From Paraconiothyrium sp. Pb-2020 (Eukaryota; Ascomycota; Dothideomycetes; Pleosporales; Didymosphaeriaceae), in the NCBI GenBank assembly GCA_022419385.1, contig JAJUBI010000004.1, forward strand, positions 2,337,286 through 2,401,285: a DNA stretch of 64,000 nt, in the 5' to 3' direction. The translations under genes and the position numbers were made by a program. The notes beneath the pieces are model-generated. The model worked only from the letters and a program-made list of their open reading frames with translations. It made no database searches and was not told the origin of the DNA. Position 1 is the first letter of the stretch; the number at the start of each line of letters is the position of its first letter. Of this stretch, positions 11,102-21,570 are shown one piece after another.

Positions 11102-13108
11102 ATGACAACAACCCGCCCAACCCGCGTCGCTCAAACCTCCACCGAGGTCAAGAAGCTTTACAAGCAGAATGGGCCCGGCTTCACAACCGAGCGACAGCAA
11201 CGACAGCTGCAACGCGCTGCTGATCTAGAAAAACGAGCCCTAGGAATTCGAGAGCGAGAAGAGCGCGGCAAGGCGAATAAGAAGAAGCGTGAGGAGAAGG
11301 AAAGAAAAGAGGCGACGCTGAGGAGGATGACTGGCGTTGGCCTGGCGACACAACTGATCGGATACAGCCATACCCAGGCACAGTTAAAGAAGGGTATGGA
11401 AGCGTTTCTGGGATACAAGAGGAAGAGCGATCAGGACCGGAAAGAAAAGGAGCTGGAGGTCGCGAAACAGTTGGAGGCTGCGGTTGAAGAGGCTGCAAGA
11501 GAGCCTTGGGACGACGATGCCGACGATACGTTCGACTTACCCGAGCCAAGTGCTCGAGTTGGAGACCAATTCTTGGATGATGATCTAGATGATGATTCTC
11601 TCCTCGAAATACATGACCAAGTCATGTCAGACCCGGTAGAAGAGACTACCGAAGCTCCGCAGCCGCCACAGGTCGCTTCTTCCGCACCTGTCAGACACTC
11701 GCCGAACATGTTGCAGTCGTCGAAGGAGGATATCGAATTTGTCCGCATACATGGACCGATTAATAAGATAATCGATTCAATCTTGGACAAATTGCCGGTC
11801 CCATTGATTGAGCTCCTATCTCTAGACTGCTCGATCGATGCAACTGCGTGGAATCCCTCGCCTGCACTGCTGCACAAGCTGAATCCACCTGGGTTGCCAC
11901 CTCATCGGCTTCGCGTCAAGGTAGGGTGTGTGGTAACAGTCTTTCGAGACCTCAATACTAGTAGCCAACTATCAAGAAGCCAGCATCTACAAATACTGCG
12001 AGTAGAGCAAGATAGGCTGGAATGCTTGGTGTTGGACGGACAGCTTGAAGGGACCAAAACCATTCTGACCAAGATCTCATTCACTGCCAAGCACCGGAAT
12101 GAGGATATGTTCCCGTTCCAGCGCATCCAGTTTCCAATACAAGTATCAAAAGACTTCATTGCGCCAACACACAGTCGACAGACATCACTGTCCGGTTTCA
12201 AGAAGCCAATGCCATCCAGCCACACATCACAGCCCTCGAATTACTCATCAAAGCGGATGGTCCCGCCGCCGAGAGCCATTGCGCAGACCAATCGTAACCC
12301 AAGCTTCAAGCTCCCAGGCTTGCCAGCCTCCAAGTCGGAGCATGCACCAAATTCAAAACCCATACTATCTCCACCTACGCCGAATCTTGACTGTTGGGAA
12401 GACTTTCTCGATAGTGCAACACAGATTGCCCGCGACCTATCATATGGACCATCACGACCTTGTAAGGCAACACTCCAAACCTTCTCAGACCCAAAAACCC
12501 CGGTAGTCCATGCGGCTATGGTGACAAACTCTTTGCCTCCTCTCTCGACTCAAGATTTTGACTTCTCGTTGGAAGATCTGGAGGACTTCCCAATTTTGTC
12601 TCAGGACGAGCTCAAAGACCGAGATGAACAATCGAGGCAGTCCGTAAATCCGCCACCTCTGCCGGGAATCCCTCCTAGTGCATGGCCACAGCCCAGTAAG
12701 TTGCCAAAGTTAGCTACTGCACCGCCCGAAGAAACTGCTGCCCCTGTTCTTAAGCTAGACAAACAGTCAACGCTTAAGCGGAAATATTCCGAGGATTCGG
12801 CGAAAGCTACAGAAAGCGCTGCACCAACGACCAAAGCCTTAGCTGCAACGGGTAGGCGTGGCAGTGCTCACCTCTTTAAAAAGCTACGAATGCAGTCGGC
12901 CATGACAACAACGGGCTCCAATACGGCAATCACAAAAGCTGGGAGAGATATGGGAGCGAAACGACGTACAAGCAAGCCTCAGGAGATCTCCAGGCCATCA
13001 TTTAGTCAGTTTGGGCTGTCCACGCAGGAGGCCGTTTCCTTCTTTGATGAGATTGACGATGACGATGACGATCTTGCTTTTGGATCACCGCCCATTGCGG
13101 TACAATAG
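11102..13108 (+). CDS. Conserved-looking fungal protein with N-terminal coiled coil, function unknown (668 aa)
   Basis: A single uninterrupted exon. The ATG at 11102 (MTTTRPTRVAQTSTEVKKLY) is preferred over 10985 because the extra 39 residues look like leader sequence. Residues about 30-95 form a highly charged Arg/Glu/Lys helix, probably a coiled coil. A motif TQLIGYSHTQAQLKKGMEAFLG follows near residues 82-103, then an acidic stretch. The remainder is Ser/Pro-rich and ends in a second acidic run (DEIDDDDDDLAF). Basic segments such as KRKYSED and GAKRRTSK suggest a nuclear protein (inference). I do not recognise the family. Confidence 0.8.
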   Translation: MTTTRPTRVAQTSTEVKKLYKQNGPGFTTERQQRQLQRAADLEKRALGIREREERGKANKKKREEKERKEATLRRMTGVGLATQLIGYSHTQAQLKKGMEAFLGYKRKSDQDRKEKELEVAKQLEAAVEEAAREPWDDDADDTFDLPEPSARVGDQFLDDDLDDDSLLEIHDQVMSDPVEETTEAPQPPQVASSAPVRHSPNMLQSSKEDIEFVRIHGPINKIIDSILDKLPVPLIELLSLDCSIDATAWNPSPALLHKLNPPGLPPHRLRVKVGCVVTVFRDLNTSSQLSRSQHLQILRVEQDRLECLVLDGQLEGTKTILTKISFTAKHRNEDMFPFQRIQFPIQVSKDFIAPTHSRQTSLSGFKKPMPSSHTSQPSNYSSKRMVPPPRAIAQTNRNPSFKLPGLPASKSEHAPNSKPILSPPTPNLDCWEDFLDSATQIARDLSYGPSRPCKATLQTFSDPKTPVVHAAMVTNSLPPLSTQDFDFSLEDLEDFPILSQDELKDRDEQSRQSVNPPPLPGIPPSAWPQPSKLPKLATAPPEETAAPVLKLDKQSTLKRKYSEDSAKATESAAPTTKALAATGRRGSAHLFKKLRMQSAMTTTGSNTAITKAGRDMGAKRRTSKPQEISRPSFSQFGLSTQEAVSFFDEIDDDDDDLAFGSPPIAVQ

Positions 13109-13213
13109 CCACTGTACGATTTCAGATACCCCTCTTTGGATATGGGCGTTAGGGGGCCTTTTCATGGGCATGGTTTGGGTATCATTGGGTTGGAATAGCT
13201 CACAACTACAATG

Positions 13214-14440
13214 CTATATTATCATTTCGTCATCGTTCGCATGGACTCCGTTGACCTCTTCCTCGTCTTCCTCGTCGTCGATCTCTTCTAGTGGGTACGT
13301 CAGGATGGCGGCAATGCTCCCCAGGGCCTCTAATCTCTTCCCACTCTCGTGCAAACTACTCAACACCCTCACCTCACCACCTTCAATGTCTTTCTCTCGA
13401 TCCACAAGTGCAACCCAACGTTTTCGCTCGACGAGATTGTGTGATCGGAAAAGGGTATTCGAAATCAGAAGCACACCACCTCCTCTGCCGACTGCTCCAC
13501 TTTCCACCGCCCGTTCGATTTCTCGTGGGCCATACGCGGCGCGCCCGTCCTCTAGTCGCATGTGTTTCATGAAAGTGTCCATGAGTGCGGTTTCTCGGGT
13601 AAATTTGGCATCGGAGAGCTTCGCCGTGCAGGCTGGCGATGCTAGTACCTCCGCAAGGTTGTGAACGTGTTCGCCAGCTGAATGCGCAACGACAATGCTC
13701 TGCATAAGTCCCTGGAGGAACTTATTCCCTGTCCGTACCGCATAGTCCTTAATAAACTGCAGAAAAGCCTGCGCGTAGAACCCTGCGCTCGCAAGCAACA
13801 GCGGCGCCGTCTTCTCTGTCTGCGCATCCCTCTTCGCACTCTCCATATCCCTCTGCAGGGTGCTCAATAGCATGTTGTGAAACTTTTCTAGCCCTTTGTT
13901 ATGCTGCTCCATGTGTCCCTTCCCTTTCCTCGGCACTGACACCTCAACGCGGTTGCGCAGTATAGTCTGGTGCTCAGTAATCAAGCAAATATTGGCAATC
14001 CCCTCGCCCATCACCACCGCCCACATCTCGGCCCTACTCCCCGTATTGCACGCCTCGGTCAGCATCCCCACCGCCACACTATCCCACCCGTCCACCTTCT
14101 CAAGTGTAAATTTGCGATTCAGTTCCAGGTCCAGCGTGTGGTGGCTCCCCATCTTGACGTGCTCGTTCTCGGAGACGACGCGCCCGGCGACATGGAGCTC
14201 GTTGCTTGCGAGGTCGAAGTCGGTTGATGTGACGGCGATGGTGAGGTCGAGCGCGATGCGCTGGGAGGTTACGGCGCCGGCGCCCATTTCTTTAGAGATG
14301 CGTCGGATGGCTTTGGCGCGGATTTGGTCAGTCGGTTGGATCAGATTGTAGGCGTGCCACATGTCTTCTGGTTCTTCAGGGAGAAGCGTTGCGGTGCCTG
14401 CGCCAGTTTTGGCGTCGATTTGTTGACGGAGGAGCTTCAT
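13214..14440 (-). CDS. dom34: Dom34/Pelota ribosome-rescue factor (408 aa)
   Basis: Single exon. The start is placed at 14440 (MKLLRQQID), where family members begin, and not at the in-frame ATG seven codons upstream. The order is an Sm-like N-terminal domain, a central eRF1-like domain and a C-terminal domain. The last contains LLISNTLFRSHNLVERKRW and SSLHESGKRLEALGSIAAIL, hallmarks of Pelota. The protein lacks the GGQ of eRF1, as expected. With the GTPase Hbs1 it recognises stalled ribosomes and promotes subunit splitting (no-go and non-stop decay). The acidic C-terminal tail (DEEDEEE) is typical. The gene converges on the coiled-coil gene. Confidence 0.95.
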   Translation of the reverse strand: MKLLRQQIDAKTGAGTATLLPEEPEDMWHAYNLIQPTDQIRAKAIRRISKEMGAGAVTSQRIALDLTIAVTSTDFDLASNELHVAGRVVSENEHVKMGSHHTLDLELNRKFTLEKVDGWDSVAVGMLTEACNTGSRAEMWAVVMGEGIANICLITEHQTILRNRVEVSVPRKGKGHMEQHNKGLEKFHNMLLSTLQRDMESAKRDAQTEKTAPLLLASAGFYAQAFLQFIKDYAVRTGNKFLQGLMQSIVVAHSAGEHVHNLAEVLASPACTAKLSDAKFTRETALMDTFMKHMRLEDGRAAYGPREIERAVESGAVGRGGGVLLISNTLFRSHNLVERKRWVALVDREKDIEGGEVRVLSSLHESGKRLEALGSIAAILTYPLEEIDDEEDEEEVNGVHANDDEMII

Positions 14441-14998
14441 TCTGGAGGTAGGTTGGAACAAAGCCGGCGCGGATATTGGGTAGCCTATGGTAACACAGGG
14501 TACTCAGACACTTAGGTCGGCAATGTAGAATGTTTAAGGCGCGCTATGAACGCATGCCAAAAGTTGCTGGTTGTTGGTGGTTTGGCTGAAAGTCGCAAGC
14601 GCGGCGCGTTGAGGGGCAGTCGTGACGTGGGTGGGGCATACTAATGATTATCGATAACGCTCAATCGCTCAATCTCGCGGTTTCAGCTTGAAAGAATCTT
14701 ATCCGAGTTCATGGGTTTGGAAAAATGTGTGGTAATCTTCACACGATTGTATTGCATCGAATTGCTTCTAGAGTGTAACATTCGCAAGAGTCGACGTAAC
14801 TCCCGCATGCAGGATAGCTTGAGAAGGGGCAGAGTTCGCCTCCACTAGAGAGGACCTCAACCGTCAATCCAGCGTGACTCATCCTCGCTACACAGACACC
14901 ACACAATTTCCAAGTGGCCAAAGACGCCATGTAAGCTTCCACTGTTGATTTAGGACTTAGGTAGCGCCTCTTTAAGTCACATTACATGGCTAGCTGCG
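14441..14998. other. Intergenic region upstream of dom34
   Basis: Promoter of dom34 on the left and 5' flank of the tRNA on the right. No gene supported. Confidence 0.45.
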
Positions 14999-15007
14999 TA
15001 TATATAT
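14999..15007 (+). promoter_or_regulatory. TATA-like element upstream of the tRNA-Thr gene
   Basis: A TATATATAT run lies 31-39 nt before the first base of the inferred mature tRNA (15038). Such upstream TATA elements help place TFIIIB at many fungal tRNA genes. Here it would put the start site before the 5' exon fragment, not inside the 50-nt intron. Confidence 0.5.
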
Positions 15008-15042
15008 GATTACGCTCAAAATTTTGCCACATTCACCGCCCG

Positions 15043-15092
15043 GTAAGTTTCGCCACTTAGCTCTCGATATGAGCCTTACTAACACTCCATAG
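15043..15092 (+). other. Spliceosomal-type intron inside the tRNA acceptor stem (50 nt)
   Basis: It begins GTAAGT, has TACTAAC at 15077-15083 (branch A at 15082) and ends TAG at 15092, ten nucleotides after the branch. Length and signals match the mRNA introns in this window. It interrupts the tRNA between positions 5 and 6 and contains no T4 run that would stop RNA polymerase III. Removal by the spliceosome is inferred from these signals. Confidence 0.7.
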
Positions 15093-15123
15093 CATGGCTT
15101 AGTGGTACAGCGTCGCACTCGTA

Positions 15124-15135
15124 TACAATATGCAA
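15124..15135 (+). other. Canonical anticodon-loop tRNA intron (12 nt)
   Basis: Twelve bases between position 37 (A15123) and position 38 (A15136). This is the standard place cut by the tRNA splicing endonuclease. Removal leaves a normal 7-nt loop CTCGTAA. Confidence 0.85.
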
Positions 15136-15174
15136 ATGCGAAGATCCCTCGTTCGATTCGGGGTGTGGGCATCG

Positions 15175-15179
15175 TTTTT
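15175..15179 (+). terminator. RNA polymerase III T5 terminator
   Basis: TTTTT four bases after the discriminator base, followed by another T5 at 15181-15185. Typical Pol III stop. Confidence 0.85.
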
Positions 15180-15185
15180 GTTTTT

Positions 15186-17435
15186 GTTTGTACTTTCGCA
15201 TCGTCGCCATGACGTCCCTGTTTCGTTAAAGATTACAAAACATTTTGAGCTAGCTTTCCTACTGTCTAATGTGCCATCTGAAGTGGTTTCTCTTTGTTTT
15301 TATTGAAGCGCGGAACCGACATCAGGTGTGGCCCAAGATTCATGATATTTGCGTGCTGTAGTACTCGATTATTTTCATGGGCAGCATGAAGAATGGGCAA
15401 TGCGCGATGACAAGGTCTGCACCCTCCTGATCTTGCACAGTGAAACAGTTGTATAATTACACATTAAGACATGGAAAACGGGAAGCAGGATTTCAACCTT
15501 GACTTGCATCAGATTTCTCAACCAAGACATCCAGCAATCGAACAACGCGAAGAAGAACCTCTTCAGAGAAGTCTTATGATTATCAGAGATCTAGGTCTTA
15601 GCGGAGACATCGGTCTCTCCCAAGCTCGGCACGGATGAACCGACTTTTATACCGTCACAGTACCGGTCCCCGTATTCCAAGCTTCTGGCGAATTACCATT
15701 TGTCAGACGATGTTGCATCAATGCAAAACCACTCATCTCCTCGAAGAAGTCGGCGCATTCATCGAAGTCGAAACCGGTCATGCCTTCGCTGGCATTACCA
15801 CTGTTGTGCTGTCTGGATTGTCACAGGTGTACCCACCTACATCCTAAGAATGATCTTAGACGTCTCGCGTTCGGGGTCTGTTCGAACGTTGTCGCAAGGC
15901 TAATCGTTTCTGGGTTTGCTGGGCTTCATGCATAGCCTACTGACTTGTTTTACGCCGATTCTTCCTTATACAATTATACCACTGTTAGTGAGAGGACGCA
16001 TATACCGAGTGAAATAATGTTCCATGAGCTGGTACAAATCTCATTCTGCTTCAACGGCCCCTCACTTCATTAGGAACGCATCATTTGCAGTATGTTCCGA
16101 GTGTCAAAGCGTGTATTGCCCATCAAGTAGCATGAAGCAATCTCTCACCGTTCCATTCTCCTGCTAGTATTCTTTCTTACAACTCTCTTGGTATCTGTGA
16201 ATGGCTCCACGGAACAAGTAGACACTATAATGGAAACCTGATAGGTTGGCCGTGTTTCCAAGGATTTCCGCGCTGCAGCTCGGTAGATGTGACGCAAATA
16301 GAAGGCGCGTGAAATTGATCGATGAACACTGGAGCTACCCTCGGCGTGAACACCATCTAAATAGAACATTTCGCTCCGAAGGGAGTTTGTGGATCATCTT
16401 GAGGTAGATCGCTACCTTTGGTGCGAAACGCTGCACGTCCGTGAAACCCTTCCCCGTGTGCTGTGCTCACTATTCAGTCGGTCTTCTCATATGCACTGCC
16501 TGGAGGTGACCGAAAATTTCGAGGCGGCAAATCTAACTTCTAGGATAGGTCTGGGGCTGAACACACGCGACTGGACACATGCTGTTGAACACGCTCTGCG
16601 TACCGAGGAGATTCGCGTTGACATGTTTTGCTCGAAACATCGGCGCCGTGCCCAGGCGCGCAAATGACAATACGACCCATGACACCCTTCTTCAGGGCAA
16701 GAGCATACTGGACAGCCTAAGCGCATCAGGATGTCTCGCACGATGGATCGGCAGCGAAGCTCAGTTTGTGGAGAAGAGCAAGGTTTCTCCATATTGCGCT
16801 AGTCAAGTTTGGCTAAGGGCATGCATGAACCCCTTTCTCGTGCCGCCCACCGACCGCCTGTTCGTGCAACGTCGGCGAGGCTGGACCATCTGCAGCTTTA
16901 TCACATTGTGGCACGGTTCGAGTGCTGTATAATTCCTTTGAACGTAGTGTGCCTTTGGACGATGATCTGCTACAATTCGAGGATCTACACGCCGCCGTAA
17001 AAGTCATCTCCAAGTCTTATGTGTGGTCTTTCACCTTCGAAACGCGATCCCAGGCTATGCGCCTCCCACCTCTGGCAAGGTCTCTAGACGATCCTCCTCG
17101 TGTGACAATGGCTCATTTTACAACTGGCCAATCCTGCAGGTACCTTAATCACGGCCCTGGTCTACAACACTACACGACGTTAACGCACAGACAACGTTCT
17201 CCCCGAAATTGCTAGTGAGATGCAAAAACATTATGTCAAGAGGTCGAGACTTGATCCTCTTGATTGGCGGCAATCCTGTACCACGCCACCGACCCTTCTC
17301 AACACGGCTCGGTTGCATTATTGAGTAGCCAAACATTCGAGCAATTGGCGTTTAATTTCCGAGCAGCCTTGCCCTCGTGCTGGCAATCATAGAGGGAGCC
17401 TGAGCTGCCGCTTAATTGCATGCAGGCGCAGAAAG
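15186..17435. other. Long gene-poor region
   Basis: About 2.2 kb with only short open frames. Frames at 15635-15847 and 16389-16667 show no domain or splice support. It could hold decayed sequence or an RNA gene I cannot recognise. Confidence 0.4.
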
Positions 17436-17441
17436 TATAAA
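17436..17441 (+). promoter_or_regulatory. TATA box of the CFEM gene
   Basis: TATAAA 127 bp before the CFEM start codon, followed by a C/T-rich leader, the usual arrangement for a strongly expressed fungal secreted-protein gene. Confidence 0.5.
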
Positions 17442-17567
17442 CACTCCAGTGTAGAATCGCAATCTTTCGTGTTTTCTTCGCCATCCACCAGCGTACTCTT
17501 ATCACAGTCATTCTTGTCTGTATCCACTCTTTCCAAGTGCCGACCATCTACAGTCTTTCTAGTCAAC

Positions 17568-18310
17568 ATGAAGTACACTTTCACCATTGCTGCCCTTGCA
17601 GCCTTCACTACCGCTCAGAGCATTGCGGACCTTCCGTCATGCTCTCTGTCTTGCGTGGTTACCGGTGTCTCTGGCATTGGATGCTCAGCCACTGACTTTG
17701 AGTGCTCCTGCACCAAGGCGGATCAGCTGACTCCTGCCATCACACCGTGTGTGCAGTCAGCATGCACCAGCACTGCCGACCAGGAGAAGGTCATCACTGT
17801 GCTTGAGGGTATTTGCGCCGCCGCCGGATTCCCCATCAACGTTCCCGCGCCAGGTGCATCGAGCTCTGCAGCCCCTGCTCCTACCTCTGCGGCTCCCGAG
17901 CCTTCTGAAACCGAGGCTAGCAGCAGCGTTGCTCCTACTATTCAAACCTCTGGTCTGTCATCCTATGCCACTGGTATCACGCAACCGACGAGTATCGATT
18001 ACTGACCTCCTTAACAGTCCCGGCTACGCCTTCTCTCACCGATATCGTCATCTCGAGCACCGGCTACGCCTTCCCTTCCGCCCCCACTGAGGAGTCTTGT
18101 GTTGTCGTCACTGTCACCGTTACCAAGACTTCCAGCTCTGCCGTTGCTCCCTACCCGACCGGCCCTGTTGGCACTGGTGTGCCGCCAGTCGCTCCCTCGG
18201 CTACTGGCTCGTACTCCGTCGTCCCTCCACCATACTTCACTGGCGCAGCCTCCGGCATGAAGGTACCCGCTGTCGCTGGTCTCTTGGGCCTGGCTGCCTT
18301 GGCCTTGTAG
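17568..18310 (+). CDS. Secreted CFEM-domain protein with GPI-type tail (232 aa)
   Basis: Exons 17568-17973 and 18018-18310 with a 44-nt intron (GTATCA...CAG). A signal peptide (MKYTFTIAALAAFTTAQS) leads into a CFEM domain with the full set of eight cysteines (CSLSC...GC...ECSC...PC...AC...IC, residues about 25-80). It includes the Asp in ATDFECSC that coordinates haem iron in studied members. A long Ser/Thr/Pro/Ala-rich stalk follows. The C-terminus GMKVPAVAGLLGLAALAL is a hydrophobic GPI-attachment signal. CFEM proteins act in haem/iron uptake, in cell-wall structure or as effectors; which role applies here is unknown. Confidence 0.9.
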
Positions 18311-18668
18311 ATTGTACGAGTCGAGGTACATGCGATCATGGTTTGATGAACTGAGGAGCGTGATTGTGGGTGATGGGCAGGAAGCATGGGTATATAGTAA
18401 TGTTTAAAACATGTCATTCTACATGGAATACAATCCGTGTGACGTTGACTACATGATAAAACGCAATTTACTGCCCATGGCTGATAGCAACGTATCCGCC
18501 TCAAACACAAATCCGCCATGGTTTGATAAGACAACATAATGTCGCAAGCGCGACAGAACATTGGGCAACTGGCCGAACGCGGATGCAGGTACAAGAGTCG
18601 TTTGGCGAGCCTCACGATATTGCGTCTTACTGAGGTGACAATGACAAGCTTGCATAATTTATCTACAT
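18311..18668. other. Convergent intergenic region
   Basis: Between the 3' ends of the CFEM gene and the rhamnogalacturonan lyase gene. No gene seen. Confidence 0.5.
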
Positions 18669-20609
18669 TTATACCCATTCGAGTACCACACTGTCCCAGA
18701 GCCAACCTCGCCATTGCGTACTCTCGGTGACTGTAATATCCACCTTGTTGTTACCAGACTTCAGCAGCTCCTTCTTTACGTCCCATTGAAGGTTTCTCCA
18801 TTCTCCAGCCTGAGTCGCCCCCCGGTAGGTGTCCTGGCTGCTTACCAGCAGCACAGCATTAGACGAGATATTTCCGATCTTCTCATTGTTGACCAAGATG
18901 TTCGATTTCGTGCCGCTAGAAAATCCGGCGAGCGAGGTGTACAGTTTCGCACCTGTAGCAGACTCGGGGACGCTCGTCAAATTGAAGTTGATGGACCAGG
19001 TGCCGAGGTTGGACTGCCCAAAGTACCAATCACTTGAGTGGGATTTATCAACAGTGTATGTGAGGTTGCCGGGGGTTTTGGCGATGCGGCCATGCTCGAA
19101 TGGAGTAGGGCCGCTGAGAGCAAATCCTCGTGAAGTGCGATCGAAGTCACTAATGTGTATCAGAGTTTGAAGAATTCTTTGAGGTTTACAACTTACCCAA
19201 TTTGAAAGATACGCTTGCTCTTGTCGGTAACAACCCACTTGAGAGATTTCAGATCTGTCTTCTTGTGCTTGGAAACCACGACATCGTTCTGCACGAACGA
19301 AGTCGTCACATCTGCGATACTTCCACCGTTGCCCCAAGCATACAAACCGTAAGTGCCAATTCGTACATCGTCGATGGTGAAGCGACCTTGCTTGTCGGCA
19401 TAAGCGGTGTAGTAGTAGTCCTTGCCCTGGTCAGCAGTGCTGAGCGCCGAGTTGCTGTCTCCGAGGAATACTGTAGCTCCGGAGGCTGGTCGACCATCGC
19501 TGAGCACGAGCTTTCCAGATACCGAACCGCGAGTCTGATATGCCGTATCCTTGAACCACTCATAAGGCCATGCTTTATCTTCCTGCTTCCACCGTTTGTC
19601 GGCATCGGCCTTGTTACCATCGTTGAGATACCTGCACGATTGCATGGTAAGCGTACGTTCAAGGACCAAGATACGTTATGTATAGAACGACTCACCACAA
19701 CCATGGACCCCAGGTCTTTCCATCTGTGAAGTTATCGCTGGAGCGGGCCAGATAATGAGTACCGTGAAGCATATTCAGCTGAACGGCATCACCGGTCTTG
19801 GATTCGCGGTGAACCTACCCATGATCAGTCTCGTAGCAGAAATAATGTTGGATTTCTTCGATTATACATACCATGAGTTCTTCTTTCAAATGGACACCGT
19901 TGTAATAATCCTTGCCAGGATTGATGTACCAGCTGCCAACCTCATCACCATATACACCATAGTACGTCTGGTCTCTAATGAAAGCAGACCAATCATATTT
20001 GGTCAGGAAAGTACCATCTGCCTTCTGCCAGGTTTCATCTTGAACGTTCGTCGCAGCAGCATACTCCGACAATGGGGGCAATTCCCCATCTTTGACATTC
20101 GTGTGTCCGTTGGGGAAGGACACGTTGTCCAATCGCCACAGAGTTCGAAATTCGCCGAGTGTGGGAAGAGCGTGGTTCACGAAGTACTGGTAGGCGCCAG
20201 CTAGATCATCGTGGATGACCCAATGGAAGTCGCCCTCCTTTGCTGTGAATTTGACATTGATCCAGTCTTTGCCCGAGTCGTCGATCGCCGCAGATGTCCA
20301 ATTGAGATCGGATGCCGCGCCATCTTGGCACGAATTAGTTGCAAGTGTATCTCATCTATAGGAGGAAAACTCACTGTAGCTCACATAGTGGCCGGTGGCA
20401 GTCGGACCGACACGATCCTTTCCCTTGTACCAGAGCTTAACGCCATACTGGCGACCTTGCGTCATGTTCCAAATGCCATTACCAATGATCCAAGTTGAGT
20501 TGCCCAAGTCCTTGAGAAAGCTTTTGGGTTTTGCCGCTCTCGTTTCTGCAGGTGCAGCGGTAGCGCAAGCGGCAAGCGCAGCGACACCCGCGAGTTGGAA
20601 GAGACCCAT
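18669..20609 (-). CDS. Secreted rhamnogalacturonan lyase, polysaccharide lyase family 4 (573 aa, 5 exons)
   Basis: Exons are 20609-20375, 20323-19872, 19814-19696, 19631-19197 and 19149-18669, with introns of 47-64 nt, all GT...AG and all keeping frame. A signal peptide is followed by the PL4 catalytic beta-sandwich (GHYVSYNGAASDLNW, then LHGTHYLARSSDNFTDGKTWGPWLWYLNDG). Next comes a fibronectin-III-like module with GSVSGKLVLSDGRPASGATVFLGD, and a C-terminal carbohydrate-binding-like module (GTWSINFNL...). The enzyme cleaves the rhamnose-galacturonic acid backbone of pectin by beta-elimination. It is divergently transcribed from the six-hairpin protein gene 961 bp away, which suggests shared regulation during plant-polymer growth (inference). 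Confidence 0.92.
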
Positions 20610-21570
20610 TGTGAAATGCGATTATGGGGAAACTCCGCGTGGAGATACAGAATCTGGGGTCGTCCCCAGATCTTACTTATATCATTATAGACATCCCTGC
20701 ACGAGTATAGCTGTGAACTGTCGCTCGGTGGTATTTGTGCCGACCAATAACGCGCTTTGCCACTAGCTTCGCGGGGCCCCAAACTGATCTACCGAGGGAT
20801 GAGGTACCAAACATTAATCCTGCAATAGGAGTTGTCATATCTCCGAGAACGAGATTTAGTTCATCTAGGTTTCCCGGTGTCGACTCGTGAACGGCTTAGG
20901 CGTGTACGTATCTCTGCCCCGAGGACCAGGTTCTCGCATTATCGTGAGCATCACAACTTCGGGGGCCGCTTGTCCGGCGCGGAAGACAAAGATAGGAATG
21001 GTGAAGGAAGGAGTCATGGGCAGGAGGTACGATGAAAGAGACGCAATTGACTTGTTAGAAGTAATGAGTTCCAAGTGGGCCCCAAGCTAGACGGAAGACG
21101 TAGTGCAGCGCTAGGGGTACCTACCTATCGTAGGTATGTTATCACGTTGCACTTATCGTGCCCTGAAGAAATACGTTGCGATGACATATCTCTACGACTT
21201 CCTTGCCCACTTTGGTCTCTATATTAGCAGGGACGACATTTCCAAAAGGAAAAGTAAAGCCGTTTCATGCTTCAAAGGTGCTGCCTTGGAATTGCATGTA
21301 CCATACCGAGGAGGCGAGCCTCGGCTGCGCGGCGTTACCAACCGTTCTAAAAGCGGACGTTGCCCCAAATCATCAAGACCCGCTCAAGACCCCTGCAGAT
21401 AAACTGCCTTAGCAGCTGGCCCGTTGGATTGGCACGTCACCGCCGCTTCAGTCGGTCAAATATAATAAGATGTTGGCGCCTTTGTACCTCCCGATGCTCG
21501 CGTGCGCAATTCCGAAGATCACGAACTCTAATCGCGGCCTCGACAATTCGCTCGAGCGTATTGCGACAAG
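20610..21570. promoter_or_regulatory. Divergent promoter region of the PL4 and six-hairpin genes
   Basis: 961 bp with no supported gene. On the minus strand a TATAAGT element (about 20676-20683) lies some 70 bp upstream of the lyase start. An inverted repeat TACCTA-TCG-TAGGTA is at 21122-21136. Specific regulator sites cannot be assigned. Confidence 0.4.

Larger units (their letters stand above)
15038..15171 (+). tRNA. tRNA-Thr(CGU) with two introns, one inside the acceptor stem
   Basis: Mature parts are 15038-15042, 15093-15123 and 15136-15171. After removal of 15043-15092 the 5' strand GCCCGCA pairs with 15164-15170 (TGTGGGC) at all seven positions, one being G-U. U8 is at 15095, the D stem is GCT/AGC, and the anticodon stem is 15113-15117/15137-15141. 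The anticodon CGT is at 15120-15122, the variable loop is 15142-15146, and the T arm is 15147-15163 with TTCGATT. A73 is at 15171. The A box is TGGCTTAGTGG at 15095-15105 and the B box is around 15151-15161. A T5 run follows at 15175. Without removing 15043-15092, positions 1, 2 and 4 of the acceptor stem do not pair. Confidence 0.85.

Noticed and set aside
15093..15171. Treating the tRNA as a plain pseudogene with a degenerate 5' acceptor strand
   Set aside because: The exact 5' strand needed occurs immediately before a perfect GTAAGT, and the segment has a TACTAAC and TAG at normal spacing. All other tRNA parts are intact.
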